Notes under the pieces: generated by a model | Database searches by the model: none | The model's input: only the letters and a program-made list of their open reading frames with translations | Told to the model about the DNA's origin: nothing | In this document: piece by piece, positions 36,732 through 45,422 of the stretch | How the letters are laid out: every line of letters begins with the position of its first letter | How positions within the stretch are numbered: the first letter of the stretch is position 1 | Position numbers and translations under genes: made by a program | DNA from: an uncultured Psychroserpens sp. | GTDB lineage: Bacteria; Bacteroidota; Bacteroidia; Flavobacteriales; Flavobacteriaceae | Direction: 5' to 3' | NCBI GenBank assembly: GCA_947488655.1 | Contig: CANKZZ010000002.1 | Location: 434,001-498,000 of the forward strand | DNA length: 64,000 nucleotides

Positions 36732-38081
36732 TTAAATTGGAAAATTTTCAATGGTAGTAAAGAAATTGACGATATCCTTTTCTTGTAATTGGCTATTTAT
36801 TGTTACCATTCTTACAAATTCTTTATTATTAAAATTTCCGAAGCCAACCATAAGTTGTGCATCTTCATAAAGCGCAGTGCATAATTTATTGGCAGGAATG
36901 TTTTTGTAATTAAAACATACCGAAATAGAATCTTCAAAACTATAAAGCGTATAATCTGGATGTTGGTTTATATAATCTCTAGCAAATTTAGCTAGGTTAA
37001 ATTGATGGTTAACAATAGTTTTTAGGCCTTTGTGTCCTATAGATTTCCATAAGGTCCAAAATTTCAACGCATCGTTTCTTCTACCACATTGCAAAGAGGT
37101 TTTACCTAAATTGAAGTCATCATCATTGGTTTGGTAAAGATACTCTGCATCATTAGAAAATGATTGGTGTAGGTGTTTTTTTTCTTTGGTAACAATAATA
37201 GAGCAGCTAAGTGGTGTGCCTAGCATTTTATGTGCGTTAACGCTAAAAGAGTTAGTGTGTTCTATCCCTTTTACTAAGTGTTTGTAATCATCACTAAAAA
37301 TAACAGCACCACAATATGCACCATCCAAATGCAGCCAGAGATCATGTTTTTTGCAAACCTTGCTTATCTGTTCTACATCATCAAAAGCACCCAACACTGT
37401 CGTACCTGCTGTGGCATTTACAAAAAAGGGTTGGAAGCCTAGATCAATATCTTTAGCTATTTGTTGATCTAAATCTTTAGCTTGCATTTGACCTTTATCA
37501 TTTGTTTTAATAGCTCTTACTTGGTCTCTGCCAACACCTATAAATGATGCATTTTTTGCAATAGAGTAGTGAGATGCTGCAGATGTGTATAACGTCATTT
37601 TATTAGATATACCTTCGTTTCTAGCCTTTGGGTTGTATTTGTCTCGAGCCATCAAAACAGCCATGTAATTACTCATTGAGCCACCAGGAGCAAAAGTACC
37701 ATCGGCAGTATCTGGATAACCAATCATATTGCAAATAGTATGAAGTATAGTTTTTTCTATCCCAACTTGTGGACCTGCTACTTTATAAGTATACATGCTG
37801 TTATTTAGCATAACCGCTAATAAATCTCCAAGTGTGGCTCTATCAATTCGACCGCCAAATAATTGATTAAAAAAAGAAGTAGAGGCAGTTTTAGGCGTGC
37901 TTTTAATTATACCTTTTAATGCTGCGATGAAGTCTTGGTCGATCGTTGGGTTTTCATTTAGACTAATATCTAGTGTTTCATAAAGTTTAGAAGTATCTAT
38001 TGGTGTTGCAACTGGATTGTTTTTTTCTTCGGAAATTAGATATTCCGCAAGTTCTGTAAACAATTTAAGGTCTTTGAGCAT
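36732..38081 (-). CDS. Group II PLP decarboxylase, probable cysteinesulfinate decarboxylase
   Basis: 449 residues, somewhat shorter than animal CSAD/GAD because the N-terminus is reduced. Fold-type I decarboxylase motifs: DGTFAPGGSMSNYMAVLMAR, SAASHYSIAKNASFIGVG, NATAGTTVLGAFDDVEQI, LHLDGAYCGAVIF, the Schiff-base Lys285 in NAHKMLGTPLSCS, and SLQCGRRNDALKFWTLWKS. The last closely follows the animal GAD/CSAD pattern (QCGRxxDxxKxWxxWK). It would remove the alpha-carboxyl of an acidic amino acid. The divergent neighbour is a cysteine dioxygenase whose product is cysteinesulfinate, so CSAD activity giving hypotaurine is the best guess. Glutamate or aspartate decarboxylation cannot be excluded. Confidence 0.82.
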   Translation of the reverse strand: MLKDLKLFTELAEYLISEEKNNPVATPIDTSKLYETLDISLNENPTIDQDFIAALKGIIKSTPKTASTSFFNQLFGGRIDRATLGDLLAVMLNNSMYTYKVAGPQVGIEKTILHTICNMIGYPDTADGTFAPGGSMSNYMAVLMARDKYNPKARNEGISNKMTLYTSAASHYSIAKNASFIGVGRDQVRAIKTNDKGQMQAKDLDQQIAKDIDLGFQPFFVNATAGTTVLGAFDDVEQISKVCKKHDLWLHLDGAYCGAVIFSDDYKHLVKGIEHTNSFSVNAHKMLGTPLSCSIIVTKEKKHLHQSFSNDAEYLYQTNDDDFNLGKTSLQCGRRNDALKFWTLWKSIGHKGLKTIVNHQFNLAKFARDYINQHPDYTLYSFEDSISVCFNYKNIPANKLCTALYEDAQLMVGFGNFNNKEFVRMVTINSQLQEKDIVNFFTTIENFPI

Positions 38082-38174
38082 TTGTTAAGTTGGTTCTTTA
38101 ATTTTGGCTTTTGTAAATTTATCCCTATTTTCTCAAAAAATTAGAATAAACCCTTTATTAAATTAAAACGTCTA

Positions 38175-38705
38175 TTGAAATCTCCTGAGTCTATTCAGAA
38201 ATTAATACAACTATTGTCGGTATCTTCTAAGGAAGATTACAATAAAATTTTAAATAATTTTGATTTTAAGTCTATAGACTTGGCTCTAAATGAAAGTTGG
38301 TCTAGCCAACATTACACAAGAAATTGTTTGTACAGAGATGCTTATTTTGAATTAATTTTATTGTGTTGGGAGCAAGGTCAGGAAACTGCGGTTCATGGTC
38401 ATGATGGAGAGGATTGCTGGGTGTATTTATTAGAAGGAGAAATGGAAGAAGTGTTTTTCTCGCTAAACGATAACAACTCGCTGTTAGAGGTAGGGTCTAA
38501 AAAAGTTATTGCAAATGAGCTTACGTTTATGAATGATAAGATAGGATTTCATAAGCTAAAAAATAATTTTACAGGTCGATCATTAAGTTTACATTTATAT
38601 GCAAAACCAATTGAGAATTGTGTGTTTTATGATCATGTAACGCAATCTTTTAAGGATAAGATTTTACATTATGATACGTTTAAGGAAGTTGCGGTAAAAA
38701 GTTAA
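38175..38705 (+). CDS. Cysteine dioxygenase
   Basis: 176 residues from a TTG start: the frame has no ATG before residue 118, and a stop lies 33 bases upstream. It is a cupin with iron ligands His74, His76 (HGHDGEDC) and His126 (GFHKL). Cys81 is five residues after the second ligand, and Tyr142 is in SLHLYAKP, matching the Cys93-Tyr157 pair that crosslinks in mammalian enzymes. It would oxidise L-cysteine to cysteinesulfinate with O2. The divergent decarboxylase gene across a 93-base gap suggests a joint hypotaurine/taurine route. Its last 4 bases overlap the convergent plug gene. An upstream TAAATTTA may be a weak -7 box. Confidence 0.85.
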   Translation: MKSPESIQKLIQLLSVSSKEDYNKILNNFDFKSIDLALNESWSSQHYTRNCLYRDAYFELILLCWEQGQETAVHGHDGEDCWVYLLEGEMEEVFFSLNDNNSLLEVGSKKVIANELTFMNDKIGFHKLKNNFTGRSLSLHLYAKPIENCVFYDHVTQSFKDKILHYDTFKEVAVKS

Positions 38706-39955
38706 TTAGAAATATCTACAGAGTTTGCCTCGCCAAATCCTATAAGTTCATCGTATCTAGCGCCCAAATCTCTATAGTAAACTAATACTTTATAGTTATT
38801 TTCTGTCTGCCAAAAATCTCCACTAATTCTACCTTCGTCCAAATTGCCTTTGGCATCAACTACTACATATTTGTAATTGTAAAATCCTTGCTTTAGTTTT
38901 ATAGTGGTTTGATATAATTTTTCGGTTTTATCAAAAGTTAATTTGTTCCCGTCTGTAAGTGCGTAATTGTTAAAATTTCCGAAGACATAAATTTCACTAC
39001 CATCTGTTAATTGAGGGTATTGCAGTGCAAAATGAACATTAGTATAATCTGCCTCAATATCTACATTTTCTGTGTCTAACGCAGTAATTAAAAAATTACC
39101 ATTAATATCTGGATTATAAGTGTAAGGTTGTTTATCTCGAGGTGCGTTTATAAAAAGATAACTCTCGTAAATATCTTTTAAATCAATAAATTGAACACCT
39201 ACATTAGCACCTCTTACATCTTTAGTTTCAAAAAAACGAAATTCATTACTTGCCCAAAATGCAGTCTCGTTTGTATATCTATATATAAGTTCTTTACCAA
39301 TTGTATATTGTGGCTTTACATTTCTAATTGCTGTATTAAGATTATTGTTTTGAATGATAAGTGTTTTAACTGTGTTTTTAGGATTATTTAGGTTTAAGCC
39401 ACCCGAGTTTATTACAATATCAACGCTTTGTTTGCTATCTATAAATTTTACATCTCTTAGTCGTTTTATAGATACACCAACACCTAATTTCTCTTCGTAA
39501 ATCATAAATTTTCTGGTAAAAACTATGTCTTCATCTTCATTATAAATTGATATGATGTAATTGCCAGATTTTGTTAGACCTCGGGTTTGCTCATTAGGAA
39601 TTTGTAAATCATAATGAGAATAAAGCTGATAAGCATTAAATGAGTTTTGGTAATTTACAATTCTATAATTATCAAAACCGTTCATGTATTCCATTTTAAC
39701 AAGATTAGATTTTGTCCAATCATAATTATAATGCTCGATTGTGTAGTAAAAATCTGGCTCATCGGTAGTGAGTACATCAAATTCTAAATGAAAGGCTTCG
39801 CCTAAACGTATTATTGGTAATTGGCCTTGGGATGATGTGCGACTTCTAAACGTAATGGTTTTTACATAATCTGGAGGGTTGATTTCTTGTGTTTGAGAAA
39901 ACCCTTGTGCAGAAATTAAAGCGGTAAGTACTAAAAAGTAGATATTCTTAATCAT
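38702..39955 (-). CDS. Type IX secretion system plug protein (DUF5103)
   Basis: 417 residues with a signal peptide (MIKNIYFLVLTALISAQGFS). The mature part opens NPPDYVKTITFRSRTSSQGQ and shows the DUF5103 pattern GEAFHLEFDVLTTDEPDFYY and IEHYNYDWTKSNL. The C-terminal end (EIYVFGNFNNYALTDGNKLT) resembles a carbohydrate-binding-module/Ig-like fold. In Flavobacterium johnsoniae this family is the Plug subunit that closes the SprA translocon barrel of the type IX system from the periplasmic side. It fits the presence of porT and a T9SS cargo in this window. The stop codon overlaps the convergent dioxygenase stop. Confidence 0.83.
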   Translation of the reverse strand: MIKNIYFLVLTALISAQGFSQTQEINPPDYVKTITFRSRTSSQGQLPIIRLGEAFHLEFDVLTTDEPDFYYTIEHYNYDWTKSNLVKMEYMNGFDNYRIVNYQNSFNAYQLYSHYDLQIPNEQTRGLTKSGNYIISIYNEDEDIVFTRKFMIYEEKLGVGVSIKRLRDVKFIDSKQSVDIVINSGGLNLNNPKNTVKTLIIQNNNLNTAIRNVKPQYTIGKELIYRYTNETAFWASNEFRFFETKDVRGANVGVQFIDLKDIYESYLFINAPRDKQPYTYNPDINGNFLITALDTENVDIEADYTNVHFALQYPQLTDGSEIYVFGNFNNYALTDGNKLTFDKTEKLYQTTIKLKQGFYNYKYVVVDAKGNLDEGRISGDFWQTENNYKVLVYYRDLGARYDELIGFGEANSVDISN

Positions 39956-40000
39956 TAATAAAATAGTTTACATGTAAAGATAAACAAAATCTGTGCCTTA

Positions 40001-40366
40001 TTATTGTTCTATAATTAGGACTTCACGTTTTGTTATTGTTTTTAGTCTTTTTAGAAAGTAAGAGGTGATCATTTGTTTTGATTTATATATACTTGTGTCC
40101 TTATCATGAATGATATATAATGCTTCTATATCATTTAGATATGTTTTAAATTCTTTATCATCCCATGTTTTGCCAAACCCAAACATAACGTATCTCTTTT
40201 CATTTGGAGGCACTTTAAGTGTTACTGTATCATTGCTTTTACTGTAATATTTATAAGTAATAGTCTGGTCGCTGTTATTTTTCACAGAAATCTTTCCTGG
40301 TCTATCACAATTTAGCACGAGTGACAATAGAATTGATGTAAAAAATAGTTTTAAGCAGTTTTTCAT
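40001..40366 (-). CDS. Small hypothetical lipoprotein
   Basis: 121 residues from the Met at 40366 (the frame extends to 40417, but this start gives the proper signal). Lipoprotein signal MKNCLKLFFTSILLSLVLNC with Cys20. The rest is rich in beta-type strands (KISVKNNSDQTITYKYYSK, VTLKVPPNEKRYVMFGFG) and basic residues at the C-terminus. I do not recognise the family. It is alone, between the plug gene and the nqr operon on the opposite strand. Confidence 0.65.
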   Translation of the reverse strand: MKNCLKLFFTSILLSLVLNCDRPGKISVKNNSDQTITYKYYSKSNDTVTLKVPPNEKRYVMFGFGKTWDDKEFKTYLNDIEALYIIHDKDTSIYKSKQMITSYFLKRLKTITKREVLIIEQ

Positions 40367-40497
40367 GTGTGTAATAAGATTTGGTTTAATTAAGGCGAAA
40401 ACGATTGAGCAATCCATTTTTCTATTAATAAGTTATTTAGAATCCTTAAAAATAATAAACTTAAAAAAGCACACTATAATATTACTCAATAAATTCG

Positions 40498-40505
40498 TAT
40501 TTTTG
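40498..40505 (+). promoter_or_regulatory. -7 box (TATTTTTG) of the nqr operon
   Basis: Full TAnnTTTG match 37 bases before the nqrA ATG; no other candidate lies closer. The -33 TTG is not evident. Confidence 0.45.
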
Positions 40506-40542
40506 CACCGATTTTTAGACAACTAATTTCAATATAAAGCGT

Positions 40543-41892
40543 ATGTCAAAAGACATTAAGATTAAAAAAGGTCTGGATATAAAACTTGTTGGTGAAGCTG
40601 ATAAAACAGTTGAACAAGCCATTATAAGTAATTTCTGCACTATCAGACCCGAAGATTTTCATAGCGTTATTCCAAAACTTATAGCCAAAGAAGGCACTCG
40701 TGTACAAGCTGGTGACGTACTTTTTCATAATAAGGATATAGAAGCTATGAAATTTGTTTCACCTGTTTCTGGAGAAGTGGTTGAAATAGAAAGAGGACCA
40801 AGACGTCGTATCGATGCTATTAAGATTAAAGCAGATAAGCCACAGGTTTTTAAAGACTTTGGTAAATTTGATATGACATCTGACGCAGCAGCAACAAAAG
40901 CACATTTATTAGCTTCAGGATGTTGGGCTTTCATTAAGCAGAGACCATATGATGTCATTGCTAATCCAGAGAAATCGCCAAAATCAATATTTATTTCGGC
41001 AAATTCTACTGCACCATTAGCAGCAGATTTAGATTTTGTACTCTCAGGTAAAGAGCAAGCATTGCAAGCAGCTGTTTCTGCATTAGCAAAATTAACAGAA
41101 GGTAAAGTTCATATTGGTGTTGGGTCTAACAACTCACCATTAGCAAGTATGAATGATGCTACAATACATAAAGTATCAGGTCCGCATCCAGCGGGAAATG
41201 TTGGTACACACATTAATAAGTTAGATCCTATTAATAAAGGAGAAACAGTTTGGACGGTTAATGCACAAGATCTTGTGATAATTGGAGAATTGTTACTTAC
41301 TGGTAAATTTAATGCAGAGCGTATTGTTGCACTTGCAGGATCATCAGTAAAAAAACCAAGATATTTTAAAACAATTATTGGTAGTGAAGTATCAACAATG
41401 GTTTATGATAATGGTGTAGATAAAGATGGTAATGATCGTATTATCTCCGGAAATGTGCTGTCAGGAAAACAGTTAAAACCAGATGGTAGCTTAGGCTTTT
41501 ATCACAACGTAATTACTGTAATACCTGAAGGTGATGATTATGAATTCTTTGGTTGGAACAAACCAGTTTTTAATAAGATTTCTACATCTAGAGCATTTAC
41601 TTTTTCTTGGTTAAATCCTAAGAAAAAATATGCATTAAACACCAATACAAATGGTGAGCATCGTGCTTTTGTTGTTACAGGATCTTATGAAGAGGTGTTT
41701 CCTTTAGATATATTTCCAATGCAAATATTAAAAGCTTGCATGTATCAGGATTTAGACGAAATGGAAGCTTTAGGAATGTATGAAGTTGCACCAGAAGATT
41801 TTGCTTTGACAGAATTTATATGTGTGTCTAAACAACCACACCAAGATATTATTAGAAAAGGATTAGACTTAATGCTTAAAGAAATTGGATAA
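40543..41892 (+). CDS. nqrA: Na+-translocating NADH:quinone reductase subunit A
   Basis: 449 residues, standard NqrA length. It opens IKIKKGLDIKLVGEADKTVE and has FHSVIPKLIAKEGTRVQAGD, a lipoyl/biotinyl-like beta hammerhead, then VSPVSGEVVEIERGPRRRID. The C-terminal part has EEVFPLDIFPMQILKACMYQ and DLDEMEALGMYEVAPEDFAL. It is a cytoplasmic peripheral subunit that takes part in quinone binding. First gene of a complete six-gene operon. Na+-NQR oxidises NADH, reduces menaquinone and pumps Na+, typical for marine Bacteroidota. Confidence 0.96.
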   Translation: MSKDIKIKKGLDIKLVGEADKTVEQAIISNFCTIRPEDFHSVIPKLIAKEGTRVQAGDVLFHNKDIEAMKFVSPVSGEVVEIERGPRRRIDAIKIKADKPQVFKDFGKFDMTSDAAATKAHLLASGCWAFIKQRPYDVIANPEKSPKSIFISANSTAPLAADLDFVLSGKEQALQAAVSALAKLTEGKVHIGVGSNNSPLASMNDATIHKVSGPHPAGNVGTHINKLDPINKGETVWTVNAQDLVIIGELLLTGKFNAERIVALAGSSVKKPRYFKTIIGSEVSTMVYDNGVDKDGNDRIISGNVLSGKQLKPDGSLGFYHNVITVIPEGDDYEFFGWNKPVFNKISTSRAFTFSWLNPKKKYALNTNTNGEHRAFVVTGSYEEVFPLDIFPMQILKACMYQDLDEMEALGMYEVAPEDFALTEFICVSKQPHQDIIRKGLDLMLKEIG

Positions 41893-41928
41893 TTATTCAT
41901 TGAGAAACGAAATGAAAAATATTACAAA

Positions 41929-43164
41929 ATGGGTTTAAAAAGTAATTTACATAATTTTAGACAAAAGAATAAAGACAAAAAATGGTTGCCAGCATTTTCT
42001 GCAATACATACGTTTTTATACTTGCCTAACGAGACCACTCATAACGGAACTCACATAAAAGCAGCCGATGATTTAAAGCGTACCATGAACATTGTAATTA
42101 TGGCAATGGTGCCATGTTTACTTTTTGGTATGTTTAATGCTGGTTATCAGCATCACGTGGCATTTGGTGAAATAGAAAGAGCAGCAGGAGGTTTCTTTAG
42201 TTTAGATTCAACATTCTGGACGATGGATAACTTCATGGTTGGCTTCTGGAAAGTTATACCATTAGTTATTGTATCATATGGAGTAGGTCTTATCATTGAG
42301 ATCTTATTCGCAATGAAAAATAAACACGAAGTAGAAGAAGGATACTTAGTAACAGGAATGCTAGTGCCATTAATTGTACCAATTGATATTCCTTTATGGA
42401 TGTTAGCAGTTGCAGTTGCATTTGGTGTAGTAATAGGTAAAGAAGTATTTGGAGGTACAGGAATGAATATCTTAAATCCTGCTTTAACAATTAGAGCATT
42501 TTTATTCTTTGCATATCCTACATGGATGTCTGGAGATAAAGTATGGGTTCATGGAGCTGTAGAACGTGATCAAATGATTGCTAACGGTTCTAATCTAGAT
42601 GCCATTTCTGGAGAAACAATTTTAGGTAGTTACGCTCAAGGTAATACTAATGTCGTCTATGATTATTGGGATATGTTTTGGGGAATAATACCAGGATCCG
42701 TTGGTGAGACATCTAAGTTTTTAATCATAATTGGAGCCTTATTTTTAATCTTTACAAAGGTAGGAAGCTGGAGAATTATTTTCTCTACATTAATTGGTGC
42801 TATTACAATGGGATTAATCTTTAATGGTGTTGTAAACGCAGGATGGATTCCTGAAACAAGTAAATTTTACGGTTTAATGAATGTACCATTTTGGCAACAT
42901 TTAATTATTGGTAGTATTCTATTTGGTGCTGTTTATATGGCAACAGACCCTGTAACTGCATCACAAACAAATAAAGGAAAATGGATTTACGGTTTCTTAA
43001 TTGGTTTCATATCAATTATGATACGTGTATTTAATCCTGCTTATCCAGAAGGTGTATTCTTAGCAATTTTATTAATGAATGTATTTGCACCTACTATAGA
43101 TCATTATGTAGTACAAGGTAATGTTAAGAGAAGAATGAAACGTCTAAAAGTTAAAACTGCTTAA
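41929..43164 (+). CDS. nqrB: Na+-translocating NADH:quinone reductase subunit B
   Basis: 411 residues with about nine to ten membrane helices. The probable FMN attachment site is Thr230 in DAISGETILGSYA; the family motif is S/T-G-A-T, so this one has Glu at the third position. Conserved IGKEVFGGTGMNILNPALTI and YMATDPVTASQTNKGKW are present. It holds covalent FMN and riboflavin and forms part of the Na+ path. It starts 36 bases after nqrA, and nqrC starts 2 bases after its stop. Confidence 0.96.
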   Translation: MGLKSNLHNFRQKNKDKKWLPAFSAIHTFLYLPNETTHNGTHIKAADDLKRTMNIVIMAMVPCLLFGMFNAGYQHHVAFGEIERAAGGFFSLDSTFWTMDNFMVGFWKVIPLVIVSYGVGLIIEILFAMKNKHEVEEGYLVTGMLVPLIVPIDIPLWMLAVAVAFGVVIGKEVFGGTGMNILNPALTIRAFLFFAYPTWMSGDKVWVHGAVERDQMIANGSNLDAISGETILGSYAQGNTNVVYDYWDMFWGIIPGSVGETSKFLIIIGALFLIFTKVGSWRIIFSTLIGAITMGLIFNGVVNAGWIPETSKFYGLMNVPFWQHLIIGSILFGAVYMATDPVTASQTNKGKWIYGFLIGFISIMIRVFNPAYPEGVFLAILLMNVFAPTIDHYVVQGNVKRRMKRLKVKTA

Positions 43165-43166
43165 CT

Positions 43167-43970
43167 ATGGAAAAGAGAACAGATAAAAACGTATATACTA
43201 TCATTTTTGCAATTGTAATGGTTGTAGTTGTTGGGTCCTTATTGGCATTTACAGCATCTAAATTAAAGCCTGCAATTACTGAAAATGAAAGAATTGAAAA
43301 ACAACAAAATATTCTTTATGCTTTAGGCGTAAATGAGAATGAAGGCACAGGAGATATTGCATTTGTTTCAAAGGCAGAAGTAGCCGATTTATTTAAGACT
43401 AAAGTAACAGAGCAATTAGTTTTAGAATCTAAAGATGGTAAAATCATCAAAACGATGACACGTCAAGAATATTTAGATTCAGACGAGAAAGCAAAGGAGC
43501 CTTATTTGATTGATGTTAAAAAGCAACAAGCAAATGCAAAAGCAGGAGAATCTCGCATGTTACCACTTTTTGTTGGTACATCAGAGGAAGGTGATACGTA
43601 TTATGTAGCTCCTATTAGAGGTAAAGGTCTTTGGGATGCAATTTGGGGTTATGTTGCTTTAGATAAAGACATGATTGTAAGAGGAGCCTTTTTTGATCAT
43701 GCAGGTGAAACTCCAGGATTAGGAGCAAATATAAAGCAACGTTATTTTATGGATGATTTTTATGGTGAGCATCTATTAACCGAGGCTGGTGCTTTTAAAG
43801 GTATCACAGTTGCTAAAGGTAACGCAGATCCTAAAAACAATGATAAAACAGATTATGAAGTAGATGCTTTAGCAGGAGCAACTATTACAGGAGATGGTGT
43901 AGCTGCAATGATAAAAGCAGATTTGAAATTGTATCTACCTTATTTTCAATCACTAAAAACAGCTAATTAA
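43167..43970 (+). CDS. nqrC: Na+-translocating NADH:quinone reductase subunit C
   Basis: 267 residues: one N-terminal membrane helix (IIFAIVMVVVVGSLLAFTAS) and a periplasmic FMN-binding domain. The covalent flavin threonine is Thr239 in DALAGATITGDGV. Family segments MLPLFVGTSEEGDTYYVAPI, GKGLWDAIWGYVAL and DHAGETPGLGANIKQRYF are present. It carries covalent FMN and passes electrons within the complex. Flavinylation needs an ApbE-type enzyme; an apbE gene is encoded at 50919. Separated by 2-3 bases from its neighbours. Confidence 0.96.
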   Translation: MEKRTDKNVYTIIFAIVMVVVVGSLLAFTASKLKPAITENERIEKQQNILYALGVNENEGTGDIAFVSKAEVADLFKTKVTEQLVLESKDGKIIKTMTRQEYLDSDEKAKEPYLIDVKKQQANAKAGESRMLPLFVGTSEEGDTYYVAPIRGKGLWDAIWGYVALDKDMIVRGAFFDHAGETPGLGANIKQRYFMDDFYGEHLLTEAGAFKGITVAKGNADPKNNDKTDYEVDALAGATITGDGVAAMIKADLKLYLPYFQSLKTAN

Positions 43971-43973
43971 ATT

Positions 43974-44618
43974 ATGGGACTATTTTCAAAAAAAGACGCT
44001 AAGTTAATTACAGATCCATTAGCAGATAATAACCCAATTACTATTCAAGTACTTGGTATTTGTTCTGCATTAGCAATTACTGCAGAGTTAAAAGCATCTT
44101 TAGTAATGGCAATTGCAGTAATCTTTGTACTTGGTGTTGGTAATGTTGTGATATCATTGATGCGTAATATTATACCATCAAAAATTAGAATTATTGTACA
44201 ACTTATTGTTGTAGCAACTTTGGTAATTATAGTTGACCAAGTACTTAAGGCATTTGCTTACGAATTGAGTAAGACGCTTTCAGTATTTATTGGTTTAATT
44301 ATTACAAACTGTATCATTATGGGACGTTTTGAGGCTTTTGCCCTCGGAAATGGTCCTTGGAAAGCTTTCCTTGACGGTATTGGAAATGCTTTAGGATATG
44401 GTGTAATTTTAATAATCGTTGGATTCTTTAGAGAATTATTAGGTTCAGGAACTTTATTTGGTATTCCTGTTCTAGGTGATGCTATAGAGAAGACGGGAGT
44501 TTATAAGTACGGTTACGAAAACAACGGGTTTATGCTAATGCCTCCTATGGCTTTAATTATTGTAGGGTTATTAATTTGGGCACAGCGTAGTAAGAACAAA
44601 GATTTAATAGAAGACTAA
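43974..44618 (+). CDS. nqrD: Na+-translocating NADH:quinone reductase subunit D
   Basis: 214 residues, six membrane helices, homologous to RnfE and to the paralogous NqrE. Conserved cysteines involved in the intramembrane iron centre occur in LGICSALAIT and LIITNCIIMGRFEAFAL. GNGPWKAFLDGIGNALGYG and GFFRELLGSGTLFG are family signatures. A 77-base gap before nqrE is the largest in the operon, but no terminator or promoter box is visible in it. Confidence 0.96.
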   Translation: MGLFSKKDAKLITDPLADNNPITIQVLGICSALAITAELKASLVMAIAVIFVLGVGNVVISLMRNIIPSKIRIIVQLIVVATLVIIVDQVLKAFAYELSKTLSVFIGLIITNCIIMGRFEAFALGNGPWKAFLDGIGNALGYGVILIIVGFFRELLGSGTLFGIPVLGDAIEKTGVYKYGYENNGFMLMPPMALIIVGLLIWAQRSKNKDLIED

Positions 44619-44695
44619 AAAAGTTTCAGTTATACGATCTAATTTACATTTTAAATTAAACGCGTTAGAACTGAAAACACATAAAATATAAGACA

Positions 44696-45421
44696 ATGAT
44701 AGAACACATCGAACTATTTTTTAAGTCCATTTTTATTGATAATATGGTATTTGCGGTATTCTTAGGTATGTGCTCATACTTAGCAGTATCTAAAAAAGTA
44801 TCAACAGCAGTTGGACTTGGTGCAGCAGTAATATTCGTACTAGCAATTACAGTACCTTTAAACTGGTTATTAGATCAATATCTGTTACAGCCAGGAGCAT
44901 TATCATGGTTAGGAGCAGAATATGCAGATTATGATTTAGGTTTCTTATCTTTTATCATGTTCATTGCAACAATTGCTACCATGGTACAATTGGTAGAAAT
45001 TGTAGTTGAGAAATTCTCACCTTCATTATATAATTCACTTGGTATTTTCTTACCATTAATTGCAGTAAACTGTGCTATCCTTGGTGGCTCATTATTTATG
45101 CAAGCTCGTGAGATTGAAACTTTAGGTTTAGCATTAAACTATGGAGTATCTTCTGGGATTGGGTGGTTCTTAGCAATTTTAGCAATTGCAGCTATTCGAG
45201 AAAAAATTAGATATTCTAATGTGCCAGCACCTTTGAGAGGTTTAGGAATTACTTTTATCATTACAGGTTTAATGGGAATTGGATTTTTAAGTTTTGGAGG
45301 TATGTTAACAGGTGGAGATGAAGAAGGAGAACCAACTACAGAGCCTAGAGCACAAATAGAAACAACACAAACTGATGAGAAAGCTAAGATATTAGCTGAG
45401 AACACTAAAATAATTGAGTAG
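44696..45421 (+). CDS. nqrE: Na+-translocating NADH:quinone reductase subunit E
   Basis: 241 residues. The membrane core (about 200 residues, six helices) has FLGMCSYLAVSKKVSTAVGL and LIAVNCAILGGSLFMQ with the two iron-centre cysteines. After the usual family end (GIGFLSFGGMLTGG) the protein continues for about 35 residues as a polar, acidic, Thr/Glu-rich tail (EEGEPTTEPRAQIETTQTDE). Tails of this kind occur, as far as I recall, in other flavobacterial NqrE. The tail is probably disordered and cytoplasmic. nqrF begins one base after its stop. Confidence 0.95.
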   Translation: MIEHIELFFKSIFIDNMVFAVFLGMCSYLAVSKKVSTAVGLGAAVIFVLAITVPLNWLLDQYLLQPGALSWLGAEYADYDLGFLSFIMFIATIATMVQLVEIVVEKFSPSLYNSLGIFLPLIAVNCAILGGSLFMQAREIETLGLALNYGVSSGIGWFLAILAIAAIREKIRYSNVPAPLRGLGITFIITGLMGIGFLSFGGMLTGGDEEGEPTTEPRAQIETTQTDEKAKILAENTKIIE

Positions 45422-45422
45422 T

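Noticed and set aside
38702-38705. 4-base overlap of two convergent stop codons, considered as an assembly error
   Set aside because: Both proteins end at normal family positions, so the overlap is real and simply compact.
44619-44695. 77-base gap between nqrD and nqrE as a possible internal promoter or terminator
   Set aside because: No hairpin with a T-run and no TAnnTTTG box is visible.
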